From the NCBI GenBank assembly GCA_022072125.1, contig JAJVIH010000008.1, forward strand, positions 1 to 45,058: a DNA stretch of 45,058 nt, written 5' to 3'. The notes under the pieces are model-generated. The model did no database searches. It was given only the letters and a program-made list of their open reading frames with translations, and was not told the origin of the DNA. The translations under genes were made by a program, and so were the position numbers. This document shows positions 1 to 8,338 of the stretch, piece by piece (position 1 is the stretch's first letter; each line of letters starts with the position of its first letter). This stretch comes from Myxococcota bacterium. Its GTDB lineage: Bacteria; Myxococcota; JAJVIH01.

Positions 1-185
1 TTTGTCACCATTCAAGGTGACACGCCCCGGCCGCCAAAACCGTTCATCCGAGGGGGATGAACGCGGGAAGAATCGTCCCTTCACGGGGATGCGCGCCGGC
101 GAGCAAGGAAATGCGCTGGTGAGCGGGAAAACACGAGGGAACGATGAATCGTCAGCGCCGCGCCAGAAACGCGCGGATGCTCCGC
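1..185. other. Left-edge non-coding stretch with inverted repeats
   Basis: No convincing gene is visible; the reading frame open across this part has no family resemblance. The DNA contains three short perfect inverted repeats: GTCACC at 4-9 with GGTGAC at 16-21 (6-base spacer), CGTTCATCC at 41-49 with GGATGAACG at 55-63 (5-base loop), and a smaller ACGAT-GA-ATCGT near 141-152. These could be operator sites or RNA hairpins belonging to a transcript that lies mostly to the left of the window. The inverted repeats are seen directly; any function is inference. Confidence 0.4.
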
Positions 186-221
186 TCAAAAACAAAATCC
201 CCGCGTGATTCCACGCGGGGA
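186..221 (-). terminator. Rho-independent terminator of glnA
   Basis: A perfect 10-bp stem (198-207 with 212-221) closes a 4-base loop, and on the minus strand it is followed directly by TTTTGTTTTT. It lies about 40 bases past the glnA stop codon. This is a textbook intrinsic terminator and indicates that glnA transcription ends here without reading into a downstream gene. Confidence 0.9.
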
Positions 222-263
222 TGAAAACCGGGAGGCGCGAAGGCCGCGCCAGTCCGGCGCCGA

Positions 264-1688
264 TCAGCAGTCGTAGTACAGGTGGTATTCCATGGGATGC
301 GGGCGCAGGCGGACCGCGTCCACTTCCTTCTCGCGCTTGTACTCCAGCCACATGTCAATCAGGTCCTGGGTGATCACGTCTCCCTTGAGGGCGAATCCGT
401 GGGCCTTCTCCAGGTTGGACAGCGCCTCATCGAGGGCGCCCGGGCATTTGGGCACGCTCTTCAGTTCCTCCGGCGACAGGCTGTAGATGTCCTTGTCGAG
501 CGGATCGCCCGCGTCGAATTTGCCCTGCACGCCGTCCAGACCCGCCATCAACTGGATGGCGAAGGACAGGTAGGGGTTGCACGACGGATCAGGGGTGCGG
601 AACTCGATGCGCTTGGCCTTCGGCGAACTGGACAACATGGGAATGCGGATTGACGCCGAACGGTTGCGGGACGAGTAGGCCAGGTTCACGGGCGCTTCGT
701 ACCCCGGCACCAGGCGCTTGTAGCTGTTGGTGGTCGGGTTGGTGATGGCGCACATGGCTGGAGCATGCTTGAGGATGCCGCCGATGTAATTCATCGCCAT
801 GGCGGAGAGTCCGCCGTAGCCGTCGCCGGCGAACAGGTTGGTTCCGCCCTTCCAGATGGACTGGTGGGTGTGCATGCCCGAACCGTTGTCGCCGAACAAT
901 GGCTTGGGCATGAAGGTGACGCTGTAGCCATACTGCCGCGCCACGTTCTTCACGATGTATTTGTACCACTGCACCTTGTCCGCCATGGGGGTCATGGTGT
1001 CGAAGCGCATGTCAATTTCGCATTGCCCGGCGGTGGCCACCTCGTGGTGTTGCGCTTCCACGGTGATGCCGACCTGTTCGAGCTTCAGGCACATTTCGGT
1101 GCGCAGGTCCTGCAGGGTGTCCACGGGCGGACAGGGGAAGTAGCCTTCCTTGGCGCGGACGCGGTGGCCGAGGTTGGGTCGCTCGGAAGAGCCGCTGTTC
1201 CAGTGGGCTTCGTCGCTGTCAATTTCGTAGAAGGAGCGGCGCTGTCCCACTTCGTAGGCCACGTGGGTGAACACGAAAAACTCCGCCTCCGGTCCGACGT
1301 AGACCACGTCGCCGATGCCGGTGGACTTGAGGTAATTCTCGGCCTTCTGGGAGACATAACGCGGGTCGCGGGAGTAGGGCGCCTTGGTGATCGGATCAAA
1401 TACGTTGCAGATCAGGACCAGGGTTTCGTGTTCGAGAATGGGATCAATGCGCGCGGTGCTGGGGTCCGGGCGGATGATCATGTCCGATTGATTGATGGGC
1501 TGCCAGCCGCGGATCGAGGAGCCGTCGAAGCCAAAGCCATCCTCGAAGGAATCCTCGGTGAGCTGGTGGATGGGGTGGGAGATATGCTGCCATGTGCCGA
1601 GCAGGTCGGTGAAGCGCAGATCAACCATCTTGACGTCGTGCTCGCGCGCGAACGCCAATACTTCCTTGGGGGTTTTGGGGAACGACAT
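264..1688 (-). CDS. glnA: Glutamine synthetase, type I
   Basis: This 474-residue protein is a full-length GlnA, which makes glutamine from glutamate, ammonia and ATP in the cytoplasm and forms dodecamers in this family. Visible signatures include the N-terminal GFDGSSIRG segment, the metal/glutamate-binding segment PEAEFF near residue 133, the ATP-binding [16 protein letters not shown] segment, and NRSASIRIP near the arginine-binding site. A Tyr at about residue 402 in [11 protein letters not shown] matches the adenylylation site of type I-beta enzymes, so regulation by GlnE-type adenylyltransferase is plausible. The start is supported by a perfect AAGGAGG at 1697-1703, eight bases upstream of the ATG. 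The gene is monocistronic: own promoter, own terminator, with tRNA-Gln just upstream on the same strand. No sigma-54 (-24/-12) element was seen upstream, unlike enteric glnA. Confidence 0.98.
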   Translation of the reverse strand: MSFPKTPKEVLAFAREHDVKMVDLRFTDLLGTWQHISHPIHQLTEDSFEDGFGFDGSSIRGWQPINQSDMIIRPDPSTARIDPILEHETLVLICNVFDPITKAPYSRDPRYVSQKAENYLKSTGIGDVVYVGPEAEFFVFTHVAYEVGQRRSFYEIDSDEAHWNSGSSERPNLGHRVRAKEGYFPCPPVDTLQDLRTEMCLKLEQVGITVEAQHHEVATAGQCEIDMRFDTMTPMADKVQWYKYIVKNVARQYGYSVTFMPKPLFGDNGSGMHTHQSIWKGGTNLFAGDGYGGLSAMAMNYIGGILKHAPAMCAITNPTTNSYKRLVPGYEAPVNLAYSSRNRSASIRIPMLSSSPKAKRIEFRTPDPSCNPYLSFAIQLMAGLDGVQGKFDAGDPLDKDIYSLSPEELKSVPKCPGALDEALSNLEKAHGFALKGDVITQDLIDMWLEYKREKEVDAVRLRPHPMEYHLYYDC

Positions 1689-1736
1689 TGCGGACGCCTC
1701 CTTGGGGAGCAGTGTGGATGGACAGGGGAACGCCGG

Positions 1737-1766
1737 TTTTTATTCCCGCTTGCCGCTCCGCGTCAA
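1737..1766 (-). promoter_or_regulatory. Candidate sigma-70 promoter of glnA
   Basis: On the minus strand TTGACG (1761-1766) is followed after 18 bases by TAAAAA (1737-1742). Transcription would start about 40 bases before the glnA ATG. It lies just past the tRNA-Gln terminator, so glnA would have its own promoter rather than depend on the tRNA transcript. Assignment rests on motif match only. Confidence 0.5.
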
Positions 1767-1794
1767 ATGGCGGCGGACAGCCCGGAACCGCTGG

Positions 1795-1823
1795 AAAACA
1801 AAACGGCCCGCGTGGGCGGGCCG
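1795..1823 (-). terminator. Terminator behind tRNA-Gln
   Basis: An 8-bp GC stem (1804-1811 with 1816-1823) with a 4-base loop is followed on the minus strand by TTTTGTTTT. It starts about 8 bases after the tRNA-Gln CCA end and separates the tRNA from glnA. Confidence 0.85.
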
Positions 1824-1830
1824 GATCAAA

Positions 1831-1904
1831 TGGTTGGGAGACTAGGATTCGAACCTAGATTCGCGGAGTCAGAGTCCGCTGTCCTGCCGTTAGACGATCT
1901 CCCA
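1831..1904 (-). tRNA. tRNA-Gln (anticodon CUG)
   Basis: The 74-base minus-strand sequence folds as a cloverleaf: acceptor TGGGAGA/TCTCCCA, D arm GTC...GAC, anticodon stem GCGGA/TCCGC around loop CTCTGAC (anticodon CTG, reading CAG), and T arm CTAGG/CCTAG around TTCGAAT. Discriminator A is followed by a genome-encoded CCA (1831-1833). The U1-A72 pair is typical of tRNA-Gln. It lies immediately upstream of glnA, whose product makes its amino acid, but an intrinsic terminator separates the two. Confidence 0.96.
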
Positions 1905-2005
1905 ATAAACGCCGCGCTGCGTAGCCAAATTCACCGCGAAAGTCAATTTTCCGGCGGCGGTCCTCCGGGAGGGAAACACGCACCCGCTTTCCGTCCGTCA
2001 TATCC

Positions 2006-4591
2006 TCACGCCACGGCGGCGGCGGGGCCGGTTTCCTCGCCGTGGTCTTTCGCGGGCGCGCCAGACGCCGGGAAGGGCGCCGTCTGGTCCATCGCTTCCA
2101 TGCGTCCGGCCAGCGCCATCAGGCGGTCGCGCAGGGATTCCAGTTCCGCCAGCACCGGCGACAGTTCCGCCAGGGCCGCGTGCGCGGAGGAGCGCGCCCG
2201 CTCGCGCCGCTGCTGTTCGTGCATGATGGCGAAATTCAATTCGCCCACCTGCGCATCCACCATGGCGGCCATCTGTTCCTGCCAGGTGTGGATGATGCCC
2301 TGGCCGTGGGCCTGGGCCGCGGCCGCCAGCCAGTCCAGGGTTTCATCCGTGAGCCGCGCCATCGCCTCCGAATCCAGTTCCGGCCTGCCGGGGCTGAGCC
2401 AGCGTTTGGCGGAGCGCAGGGCTTCATCCGCGGCGGCGGCGGCGCGCGAAGGGGTTGAGGGGGGCAGGACGCCGGTGATCCACTTCGAGATGGAAGCGCC
2501 CTGCTCGCCGGACATGGGCATGCGGAACGGCGCCACGGCGATGCCCTGCGAAACCACCGCCGCGCGCAGATGCCAGTCAAACCGCGCGTTCAGCCGGTCC
2601 ACCAGCGCGGCGGCCGCCGCGTCCGCGCCGGCGAGGAAATCGCCGCTGTTGCGGACCAGCAGGGCCTGGCGGCCCGCGGCGGACTCCTCCGCGGCGGCGG
2701 CGTCCCACAGGCGGGGATTGGCGAGCAGGCTCCAACGGGTTTGCCGCCCCAGTTCGTCCAGCCGCTGCTTCAACTCCTCGGCGGCGAGGGCGTATTCGGG
2801 CTCCATGTCTTTTTCCAGGCGGTCGCGGAGCTGGGCGGCCAGGGCCATGGCCCGCTGATCGTGATCCTGGGTCAACGGCCCCTGCTCCGAGATCAGCGAC
2901 TGATAGCTGGCGGTGACCTGCACCAGTTGCCCGGCGGCGTAACGCGCCAGGTATTGCACCTCGCCGCGATCCTGCGGAGAGATTCCCGCGCCGGAGAGCG
3001 GCTGGTCCGGCGAGGCGGGAGTCTTGTTGAAGCTGAAATCCTCCTCGCCCACGCCTTCCACCAGCGCGGCTTGAAATTCCATGCGCGCGGCGCCTTCGTC
3101 CAGCGCGCCCTTGACCACGCGCTTTTCGTGGCGGCCGGCCACGCGGTCGGCCTTGTTGACGACTTCGATGCGCCGGGTGGCCTTGTCATCCACCACCACG
3201 CTCTTTTCACCCCAGTATTCCTCGATGTAGCGGGCGAACATGCGGCCCCGCTCCCGGCGGATTTCCAGGGTGTTGGAGTTGTCCTTGAGCCGCCAGCCGA
3301 TGGCGTCGTGGCCGTTCATGACGACGCCGTATTGCTCGTTCTTGCGGTACAGATCCGAACCGGGATGGATGGCGCACAGCGAGAACTGCGGCGCCTTGGG
3401 GAAATAGCCGTGGTATTTGTAGAAGAGGTTGAGCACCTGGAAGAAATCCGGCCATTTTTCAGCGGGGTGGCCCACCACCCAACTGCTGACGAAGGGCATG
3501 TCCACTTCCTTCAGGGCCTTGAGGTTTTCGGCGATGAGTTCCTCATCGTATTTCTTGCCCATCTCGGCGAGCACGTGTTTGGAGGCGTGCTCGATGCCGA
3601 AATCGAGGTGATAGAATCCGGCCGCCTGCATGTGACGCAGGTAATCCGCCGTCAGCCGCTTGGTGATGATGGCCGACCCCGCGAGTTTGAGCGGATTCTG
3701 GCGCGCGATCAGCAGGTCGCACAGTTCGCTCAGGAATTTCGGGTTGCCGTTGACCAGCAGATCATTGAAGACCACGCGCTCCGCGCCCTGGGCCTGAATC
3801 CACGCCAGTTCGTTGTCCACGTGTTTGGGCGAGCGGATGCGGAAATTTTGCCAGATGGTCTGCTGGATGCAGAAATCGCAGGATCGCACGCACCCGCGCG
3901 AGCCCAGCACGGAATAGACCTTGCCCCGGGCGATGATCTCGCGGTCGGAGACCAGGCCGTAATTTCGCATGTCCAGATCGGAGTAGTCGGGGATGGGCAG
4001 CACATCCAGGTTTTCAATCTGGGTGCGCGGCCCGCCGTCGATCACCTCGCCATTGCGGGGAACCAGACTGCCGGGAACGGCCTCGAAGCGTTTGAATTTG
4101 GAATAGATCCGCGCCAGGTCCAGCAGGGTCTGCTCGCCTTCGCCGAACACCACCGCGTCGAAGAGACCGCTTTCGGCCAGCTTCATGCCATACCAGTCTT
4201 TTTCGCAGCACTGGCCGCCCGCGACGATGGGCAGATTGGGGTTGCGTTCCCGGAGCAGGCGCGCCAGATGTTTGGCGACCACGGGGGAGTAGACCGAGAT
4301 TCCCACCATGTCGGCGTATTCGAGAACCCGGTCCACGAACCCGCCGATGTAGTTGTCCACCACCTGCGGGCGGATGACCCGGCCATAGGCCCAGTCGGCC
4401 TGCCATTCCAGCAGGTGATCGCGCACCCACAGATCGCGCAGGTCCCAGCCCACGCTGTGGAAGAGTTCGGCGTTGAGGTCAAATACCCGCGCCTCCAGGC
4501 CGGATTTCTTCAGCCACGCGGCCAGGTAGGTGACGTTCAGCGGAGGGGAGGCGATGGTCCACGGAGGAGTATGTACCAGGGCGATACGCAT
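2006..4591 (-). CDS. B12-binding-type radical SAM protein with long C-terminal extension
   Basis: The 861-residue protein has a cobalamin-binding-like N-terminal domain (about 1-180, beginning with the typical LVHTPPW... PPLNVTYLAAWLKKSG pattern and FGEGEQTLLDLA near 149-160). A radical SAM domain follows, with the 4Fe-4S motif Cys234-x3-Cys238-x2-Cys241 and FGIEHAS later in the barrel. This is the BchE/Elp3-like layout of cobalamin-dependent radical SAM enzymes (methylases, cyclases); the substrate is unknown. From about residue 480 to the end there are some 380 further residues, helical, Ala/Glu/Arg-rich and probably coiled-coil, that I cannot assign to a family. The start has GGGAG five bases upstream of the ATG. 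It is flanked by tRNA-Gln and the SNF2 gene on the same strand without a clear shared operon. A domain of this size behind the radical SAM core is unusual. Confidence 0.85.
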   Translation of the reverse strand: MRIALVHTPPWTIASPPLNVTYLAAWLKKSGLEARVFDLNAELFHSVGWDLRDLWVRDHLLEWQADWAYGRVIRPQVVDNYIGGFVDRVLEYADMVGISVYSPVVAKHLARLLRERNPNLPIVAGGQCCEKDWYGMKLAESGLFDAVVFGEGEQTLLDLARIYSKFKRFEAVPGSLVPRNGEVIDGGPRTQIENLDVLPIPDYSDLDMRNYGLVSDREIIARGKVYSVLGSRGCVRSCDFCIQQTIWQNFRIRSPKHVDNELAWIQAQGAERVVFNDLLVNGNPKFLSELCDLLIARQNPLKLAGSAIITKRLTADYLRHMQAAGFYHLDFGIEHASKHVLAEMGKKYDEELIAENLKALKEVDMPFVSSWVVGHPAEKWPDFFQVLNLFYKYHGYFPKAPQFSLCAIHPGSDLYRKNEQYGVVMNGHDAIGWRLKDNSNTLEIRRERGRMFARYIEEYWGEKSVVVDDKATRRIEVVNKADRVAGRHEKRVVKGALDEGAARMEFQAALVEGVGEEDFSFNKTPASPDQPLSGAGISPQDRGEVQYLARYAAGQLVQVTASYQSLISEQGPLTQDHDQRAMALAAQLRDRLEKDMEPEYALAAEELKQRLDELGRQTRWSLLANPRLWDAAAAEESAAGRQALLVRNSGDFLAGADAAAAALVDRLNARFDWHLRAAVVSQGIAVAPFRMPMSGEQGASISKWITGVLPPSTPSRAAAAADEALRSAKRWLSPGRPELDSEAMARLTDETLDWLAAAAQAHGQGIIHTWQEQMAAMVDAQVGELNFAIMHEQQRRERARSSAHAALAELSPVLAELESLRDRLMALAGRMEAMDQTAPFPASGAPAKDHGEETGPAAAVA

Positions 4592-4737
4592 GGAGTTCTC
4601 CCGCCAAGTCCCGGCGGGCCCGCACCCGGGGGCAAGTGTGGGAAAAAGATACCATGGCGGGGCGGATGCGCCAAACCATCCGGTTCAATTCCCACGCGCC
4701 GGTGGGGATGGCGCGGGCGAGCCGCCGGAAACGGCGG

Positions 4738-7700
4738 TCAGGACAGCAGCAGTTCGATCTCCTCGCGGCCGATGTTTTTCAGCACGCTGTTGTCCCCGGT
4801 GATGATGGCGTCGGCCAGGTTTTTCTTGGTGCGCTGCAATTCCAGGACCTTTTCCTCGACCGTGTCCTTGGCGATGACGCTGTAGGCGAAGACCGTACGC
4901 GTCTGGCCGATGCGGTGGGCGCGGTCAATGGCCTGCGCCTCCACGGCCGGGTTCCACCAGGGGTCCATCAGGTAGACGTATTCCGCCGCGGTCAGGTTCA
5001 GGCCCAGGCCGCCCGCCTTGAGGCTGATCAGAAAGAGTTTGCACTCCGGATCGTTCTGGAAGCGGTCTACCCGCGCCTTGCGGTCGCGGGTTTTGCCATC
5101 CAGGTATTCGTACACCGTCTTTTCCTGATCAAAACGCTGGCGGATGATGGAGAGGAAGGTCACGAATTGCGAGAACAGCAGCACCTTGTGTCCTTCCTCG
5201 ATGACTTCCTGGATCTGATCAATGGCCAGATCGAGCTTGGCGCTGGACTCCTTCGCGCGCCTGGGCTCCACCAGACCGGGATGGCAGGCCGCCTGACGCA
5301 GGCGCAGCAACGCCTCCAGGACGAAGATTTTGTTGCGCTCCAGCCCTTCGGAATCAATCTTGCCCAGCAGGGTGTGGCGGTAATGCTCCTTCAGCTTGTT
5401 GTAGAAGGCGCGCTGTTCCTCCTCCAGTTCGCAGTAGAGCACCTGTTCGGATTTCTCCGGCAGTTCGCGCGCCACCTGCTGTTTGGTGCGCCGCAGGATA
5501 TAGGGGCGCAATCCCTGGGCCAGCAGCGCCCGGGAGCCGGGGTCTTCCGCGGCGCCGGAGCCGATTCCCGCGTTGAAAACCGTCGAACTGCCCAGCATGC
5601 CCGGGTTGAGAAAATCCATCAGGCTCCACAATTCGCCCAGGTGGTTTTCAATCGGCGTGCCGCTCAACGCCAGCCTCCGCTGGGAGCGGATCAGGCGCGC
5701 CGCCTTGGCGGAGGCGCTTCCGGCGTTCTTGATGGTTTGCGCTTCGTCGAGAATGGCGTAGGCGAACTCGATCTCGCGCATCCATTCGATATCCCGGCGC
5801 AGGGTGCCGTAGGTGGTCAGCACGACATCGTACGCGGCCATCGCCCCGGCGTTGTCCGGGCGATCCTTGCCGGTGTGGTTGAGCACCCGCAGTTGCGGCG
5901 TGAAACGGCGGGCCTCCTCAATCCAGTTGAAGATCAGCGATTTGGGGACCACCACCAGCGAGGGCCGCGGCGGGCCGTTTTTCTTTCCGCGGGGTTCGCA
6001 GCGCAGTCCTTCCAGCAGCGCCAGCACCTGCACGGTTTTGCCCAGACCCATGTCATCGGCCAGGCAGCCGCCCAGCCCGAAGCGCCGCAGGAAATAAATC
6101 CAACCCAGGCCCTCGCGCTGGTAGGCGCGCAATTCGCCCTGGAAACCCGGCGGCGGCTCCACCGGCTGCACGCCTTCAAAGCCGCGCAACTCCTCCCGCG
6201 CCTTGAGATAGACCTCGTCCGGCGCGATATCCGTTTCCGCGGCGAGCAGGGCGTCGAGCAGGGCGGTCTGGCTGCGCTTGAAACGAAGACCTTCGCCCTC
6301 CGCTTCTCCCAGTTCCAGCAGCAGACCCGCCCGGCGCAGCCATTCCCCGGGCAACAACCCCATCGAACCGTCGCCCAAGGTGACCGTGTTCTGGCCCCGC
6401 TTCATGGCCTCGATGATGCTGGTGATGGGAACCACCTGGCCGCCGTAATCCACGCCGCCCTTGAGATCAAACCAGTCCACCCCCGAGTTGATCCAAAGCC
6501 GCGGCTTGCCGGGCGGGCGGAACGCCTTGCCCTGGGCGTGGATTTTCCAGCCTTCGCGCAGCAGGCCGGACACCACCCGGGGCAGGTCCTTCGTGGAAAG
6601 TTCGTATCCCGGGGGATTCTCCCGGTTGGCCCGCCAGGTGAATTCGGGGGTGTGGCGGCGCAGACCCAGTTCGTACAGCAGGGAGGCGCAGCGGTCCTCA
6701 TAAGCAAAATCGCGGACGCGCCAGCAGGCGTCCTGCTCGTCGAACAGGCGCTGGCCGGCGTGGTCCGGATCAACCTGCACGTGGCCGTATTCAAACGAGA
6801 GCCGCGCGGTCAGCCGCGTGGCGGGATGTCCGCCAAACCGATCCTGCCGCGGCGATTCAATGGTCAGGCAGGGACGCGGCGGATCTTCGGCGAAGCGGAT
6901 TTTCAGTTCTTCCGGCAGGTCCAGCGGCGGCAGGGCGGGCAATGAATAGAGCCTGGACAGGAGGCGCTGCGCGTCCTGCCGGGGAACCCGCACTTCCGGC
7001 TCCGATCTGAAATGCACATAAAGGGGGAACGCCCCATGCGGATTGAACATGCGAAGCTGGCCGTCATGAACGAACAGGCCGCCATCCACCGCCAGGGCGA
7101 TGTCCCGCGCGTGAATGAACGCCTCGCCGCGCGCCATGCCCTGCTCCAGCACGTATTCCCCGGATTCTTCTTCCGGACGCATCCGGATGCGGTATTCCCA
7201 GGTTTCGTCGCCGTCCCAGCGCAGCAGCCGCAGCGGTTCGCGCAGATCTTCCGCATGTTCGGCCAGCACCAGGCGATCCGACGACGCCAGCATGGGCAGA
7301 ACGAGCATCACCAGGTCCGGGGTCAAACGGAAGTGGCGGGAATAATCTCCATAAAAAGCGCGGTTCAGATTCGCATTGTAGAGCAGGCGGATGATGCTCC
7401 TTTCCCCTTCCGGGAAATCCATCAGATCGGTTTCGCCGCGAATGGATGCGAAACGCGGCTGCCCCCATTCGCCATCCAGTTTCCGGCGCTGCCGGGCGAG
7501 CGCGATGGTCAACTGGCCGTCGCGCCGCGTGGACGCCAGATCCAGGACAAAAACCGTGCGCTCTTCATTGTTCGCGAGGCCGGAAGGCGGGCGGCGTGAG
7601 CTGAAAATGGATGGCAGCGGATCAATGATGTCTTCCCAATGCGCCGCCGGGGCCGGCCCGTTGTCCGCCTTCGCCGGGGACTCGCGGGATTTCGCGGCGG

Positions 7701-8148
7701 AAGGCTCCCGCGGCGCGCCCGGTTTTTTCGCCGCCGGGCGTCTTCTCCAGCGCCGGGACGCGGGGGTCTCCGCCTCGCCATCATCATTGGCGGCGGAGAG
7801 GGTGTCCCGCGCGGGGGCCGGATCGTCCATGTTCCCGTTGTTCCGGGATTCAATATCGAGATGGTCGAGCAATTCCCCGTATTCCCTGTCGCTGGCCAGC
7901 CGCAACGCCGCCCAGGCGTGCGCGCAGACGCCGGAGTTGTGAAATCCGGAGCAGAAACATTTGATTCGCGAGCGGTGAGGCGGAAACTGGCTGACGGACA
8001 ACACGGTGGATTCGCCCGGACCCCATTCCAGGTAGAGCAGTTTCGCGTTGTCGTGCTTCACGGTGAACCGCTCGCGGGCGCGCAGTTGTTGACCCGCCGC
8101 CTGCACCATGGCTGGAAATTGTTCTTTGATATGCGCTGGGATCGTCAT
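4738..8148 (-). CDS. SNF2-family ATPase/helicase with N-terminal SWIM zinc finger
   Basis: A protein of about 1136 residues carries a SWIM zinc finger near the N terminus (Cys64-x-Cys66-x8-Cys75-x-His77). After a low-complexity Arg/Pro/Ala linker and a long middle region comes a complete SNF2 motor: motif I DMGLGKT near residue 697, DEAQ box near 799, LSGTPIENHLGELWSL (motif III), and in the second lobe KVLLFSQF, LKAGGLGLNLTAA, DPWWNPAVEAQA and DRAHRIGQTR near 1076. Such proteins are double-stranded DNA translocases that remodel protein-DNA complexes; bacterial SWIM-SNF2 proteins have no firmly fixed pathway. The ATG at 8148 is preferred over an in-frame TTG at 8160 because neither has a strong ribosome site and the ATG-initiated product begins with a normal MTIPAHIKEQ. 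No nuclease or methyltransferase gene sits beside it, so there is no sign of a defence island. Confidence 0.93.
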   Translation of the reverse strand: MTIPAHIKEQFPAMVQAAGQQLRARERFTVKHDNAKLLYLEWGPGESTVLSVSQFPPHRSRIKCFCSGFHNSGVCAHAWAALRLASDREYGELLDHLDIESRNNGNMDDPAPARDTLSAANDDGEAETPASRRWRRRPAAKKPGAPREPSAAKSRESPAKADNGPAPAAHWEDIIDPLPSIFSSRRPPSGLANNEERTVFVLDLASTRRDGQLTIALARQRRKLDGEWGQPRFASIRGETDLMDFPEGERSIIRLLYNANLNRAFYGDYSRHFRLTPDLVMLVLPMLASSDRLVLAEHAEDLREPLRLLRWDGDETWEYRIRMRPEEESGEYVLEQGMARGEAFIHARDIALAVDGGLFVHDGQLRMFNPHGAFPLYVHFRSEPEVRVPRQDAQRLLSRLYSLPALPPLDLPEELKIRFAEDPPRPCLTIESPRQDRFGGHPATRLTARLSFEYGHVQVDPDHAGQRLFDEQDACWRVRDFAYEDRCASLLYELGLRRHTPEFTWRANRENPPGYELSTKDLPRVVSGLLREGWKIHAQGKAFRPPGKPRLWINSGVDWFDLKGGVDYGGQVVPITSIIEAMKRGQNTVTLGDGSMGLLPGEWLRRAGLLLELGEAEGEGLRFKRSQTALLDALLAAETDIAPDEVYLKAREELRGFEGVQPVEPPPGFQGELRAYQREGLGWIYFLRRFGLGGCLADDMGLGKTVQVLALLEGLRCEPRGKKNGPPRPSLVVVPKSLIFNWIEEARRFTPQLRVLNHTGKDRPDNAGAMAAYDVVLTTYGTLRRDIEWMREIEFAYAILDEAQTIKNAGSASAKAARLIRSQRRLALSGTPIENHLGELWSLMDFLNPGMLGSSTVFNAGIGSGAAEDPGSRALLAQGLRPYILRRTKQQVARELPEKSEQVLYCELEEEQRAFYNKLKEHYRHTLLGKIDSEGLERNKIFVLEALLRLRQAACHPGLVEPRRAKESSAKLDLAIDQIQEVIEEGHKVLLFSQFVTFLSIIRQRFDQEKTVYEYLDGKTRDRKARVDRFQNDPECKLFLISLKAGGLGLNLTAAEYVYLMDPWWNPAVEAQAIDRAHRIGQTRTVFAYSVIAKDTVEEKVLELQRTKKNLADAIITGDNSVLKNIGREEIELLLS

Positions 8149-8175
8149 GGACCTGGCCAAAAAGGCAACCAGCGA

Positions 8176-8204
8176 TCTTTATTGAATGAGGCGCGCAAAT
8201 TCAA
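8176..8204 (-). promoter_or_regulatory. Candidate promoter of the SNF2 gene
   Basis: On the minus strand TTGAAT (8199-8204) and TAAAGA (8176-8181) are separated by 17 bases, about 28 bases before the chosen start codon. It is the best sigma-70 match in the short gap between the SNF2 gene and the terminator of the neighbouring lipoprotein gene. Motif evidence only. Confidence 0.45.
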
Positions 8205-8279
8205 GCGTTTTGTATGACGTTTTACATCCTGGCCCCGCCGGCATGGCCTGGCATGCAGGGACTGGCGGGCCGCCGCACG

Positions 8280-8311
8280 AAAAAAAAAGCGGCCGCGTTT
8301 TGCGCGGCCGC
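8280..8311 (-). terminator. Rho-independent terminator of the HEAT-like lipoprotein gene
   Basis: A perfect 9-bp GC stem (8289-8297 with 8303-8311) with a 5-base loop is followed on the minus strand by nine uninterrupted T residues (8280-8288). It lies about 28 bases after the stop codon and insulates the lipoprotein gene from the SNF2 gene. Confidence 0.93.
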
Positions 8312-8338
8312 GAGGATTTCAGCCTTGTCCGGAGGAGA

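Noticed and set aside
1689-1795. Glutamine riboswitch or sigma-54 promoter before glnA
   Set aside because: The leader is too short and has no conserved glnA-motif structure, and no GG-N10-GC element was found; a sigma-70-like element fits better.
765-2858. Long plus-strand open frame of about 700 codons
   Set aside because: It runs antisense across glnA and the tRNA, has low-complexity composition and no family resemblance; it is a GC-rich shadow of the minus-strand genes.
4636-6945. Long plus-strand open frame opposite the SNF2 gene
   Set aside because: Antisense shadow of a well-supported helicase; its protein has the Gln/Ala/Arg-rich composition typical of reverse frames.
4738-8160. SNF2 gene as part of a phage-defence island
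   Set aside because: The neighbours are a radical SAM gene, a lipoprotein gene and housekeeping genes; no nuclease, methyltransferase or known defence partner is present.
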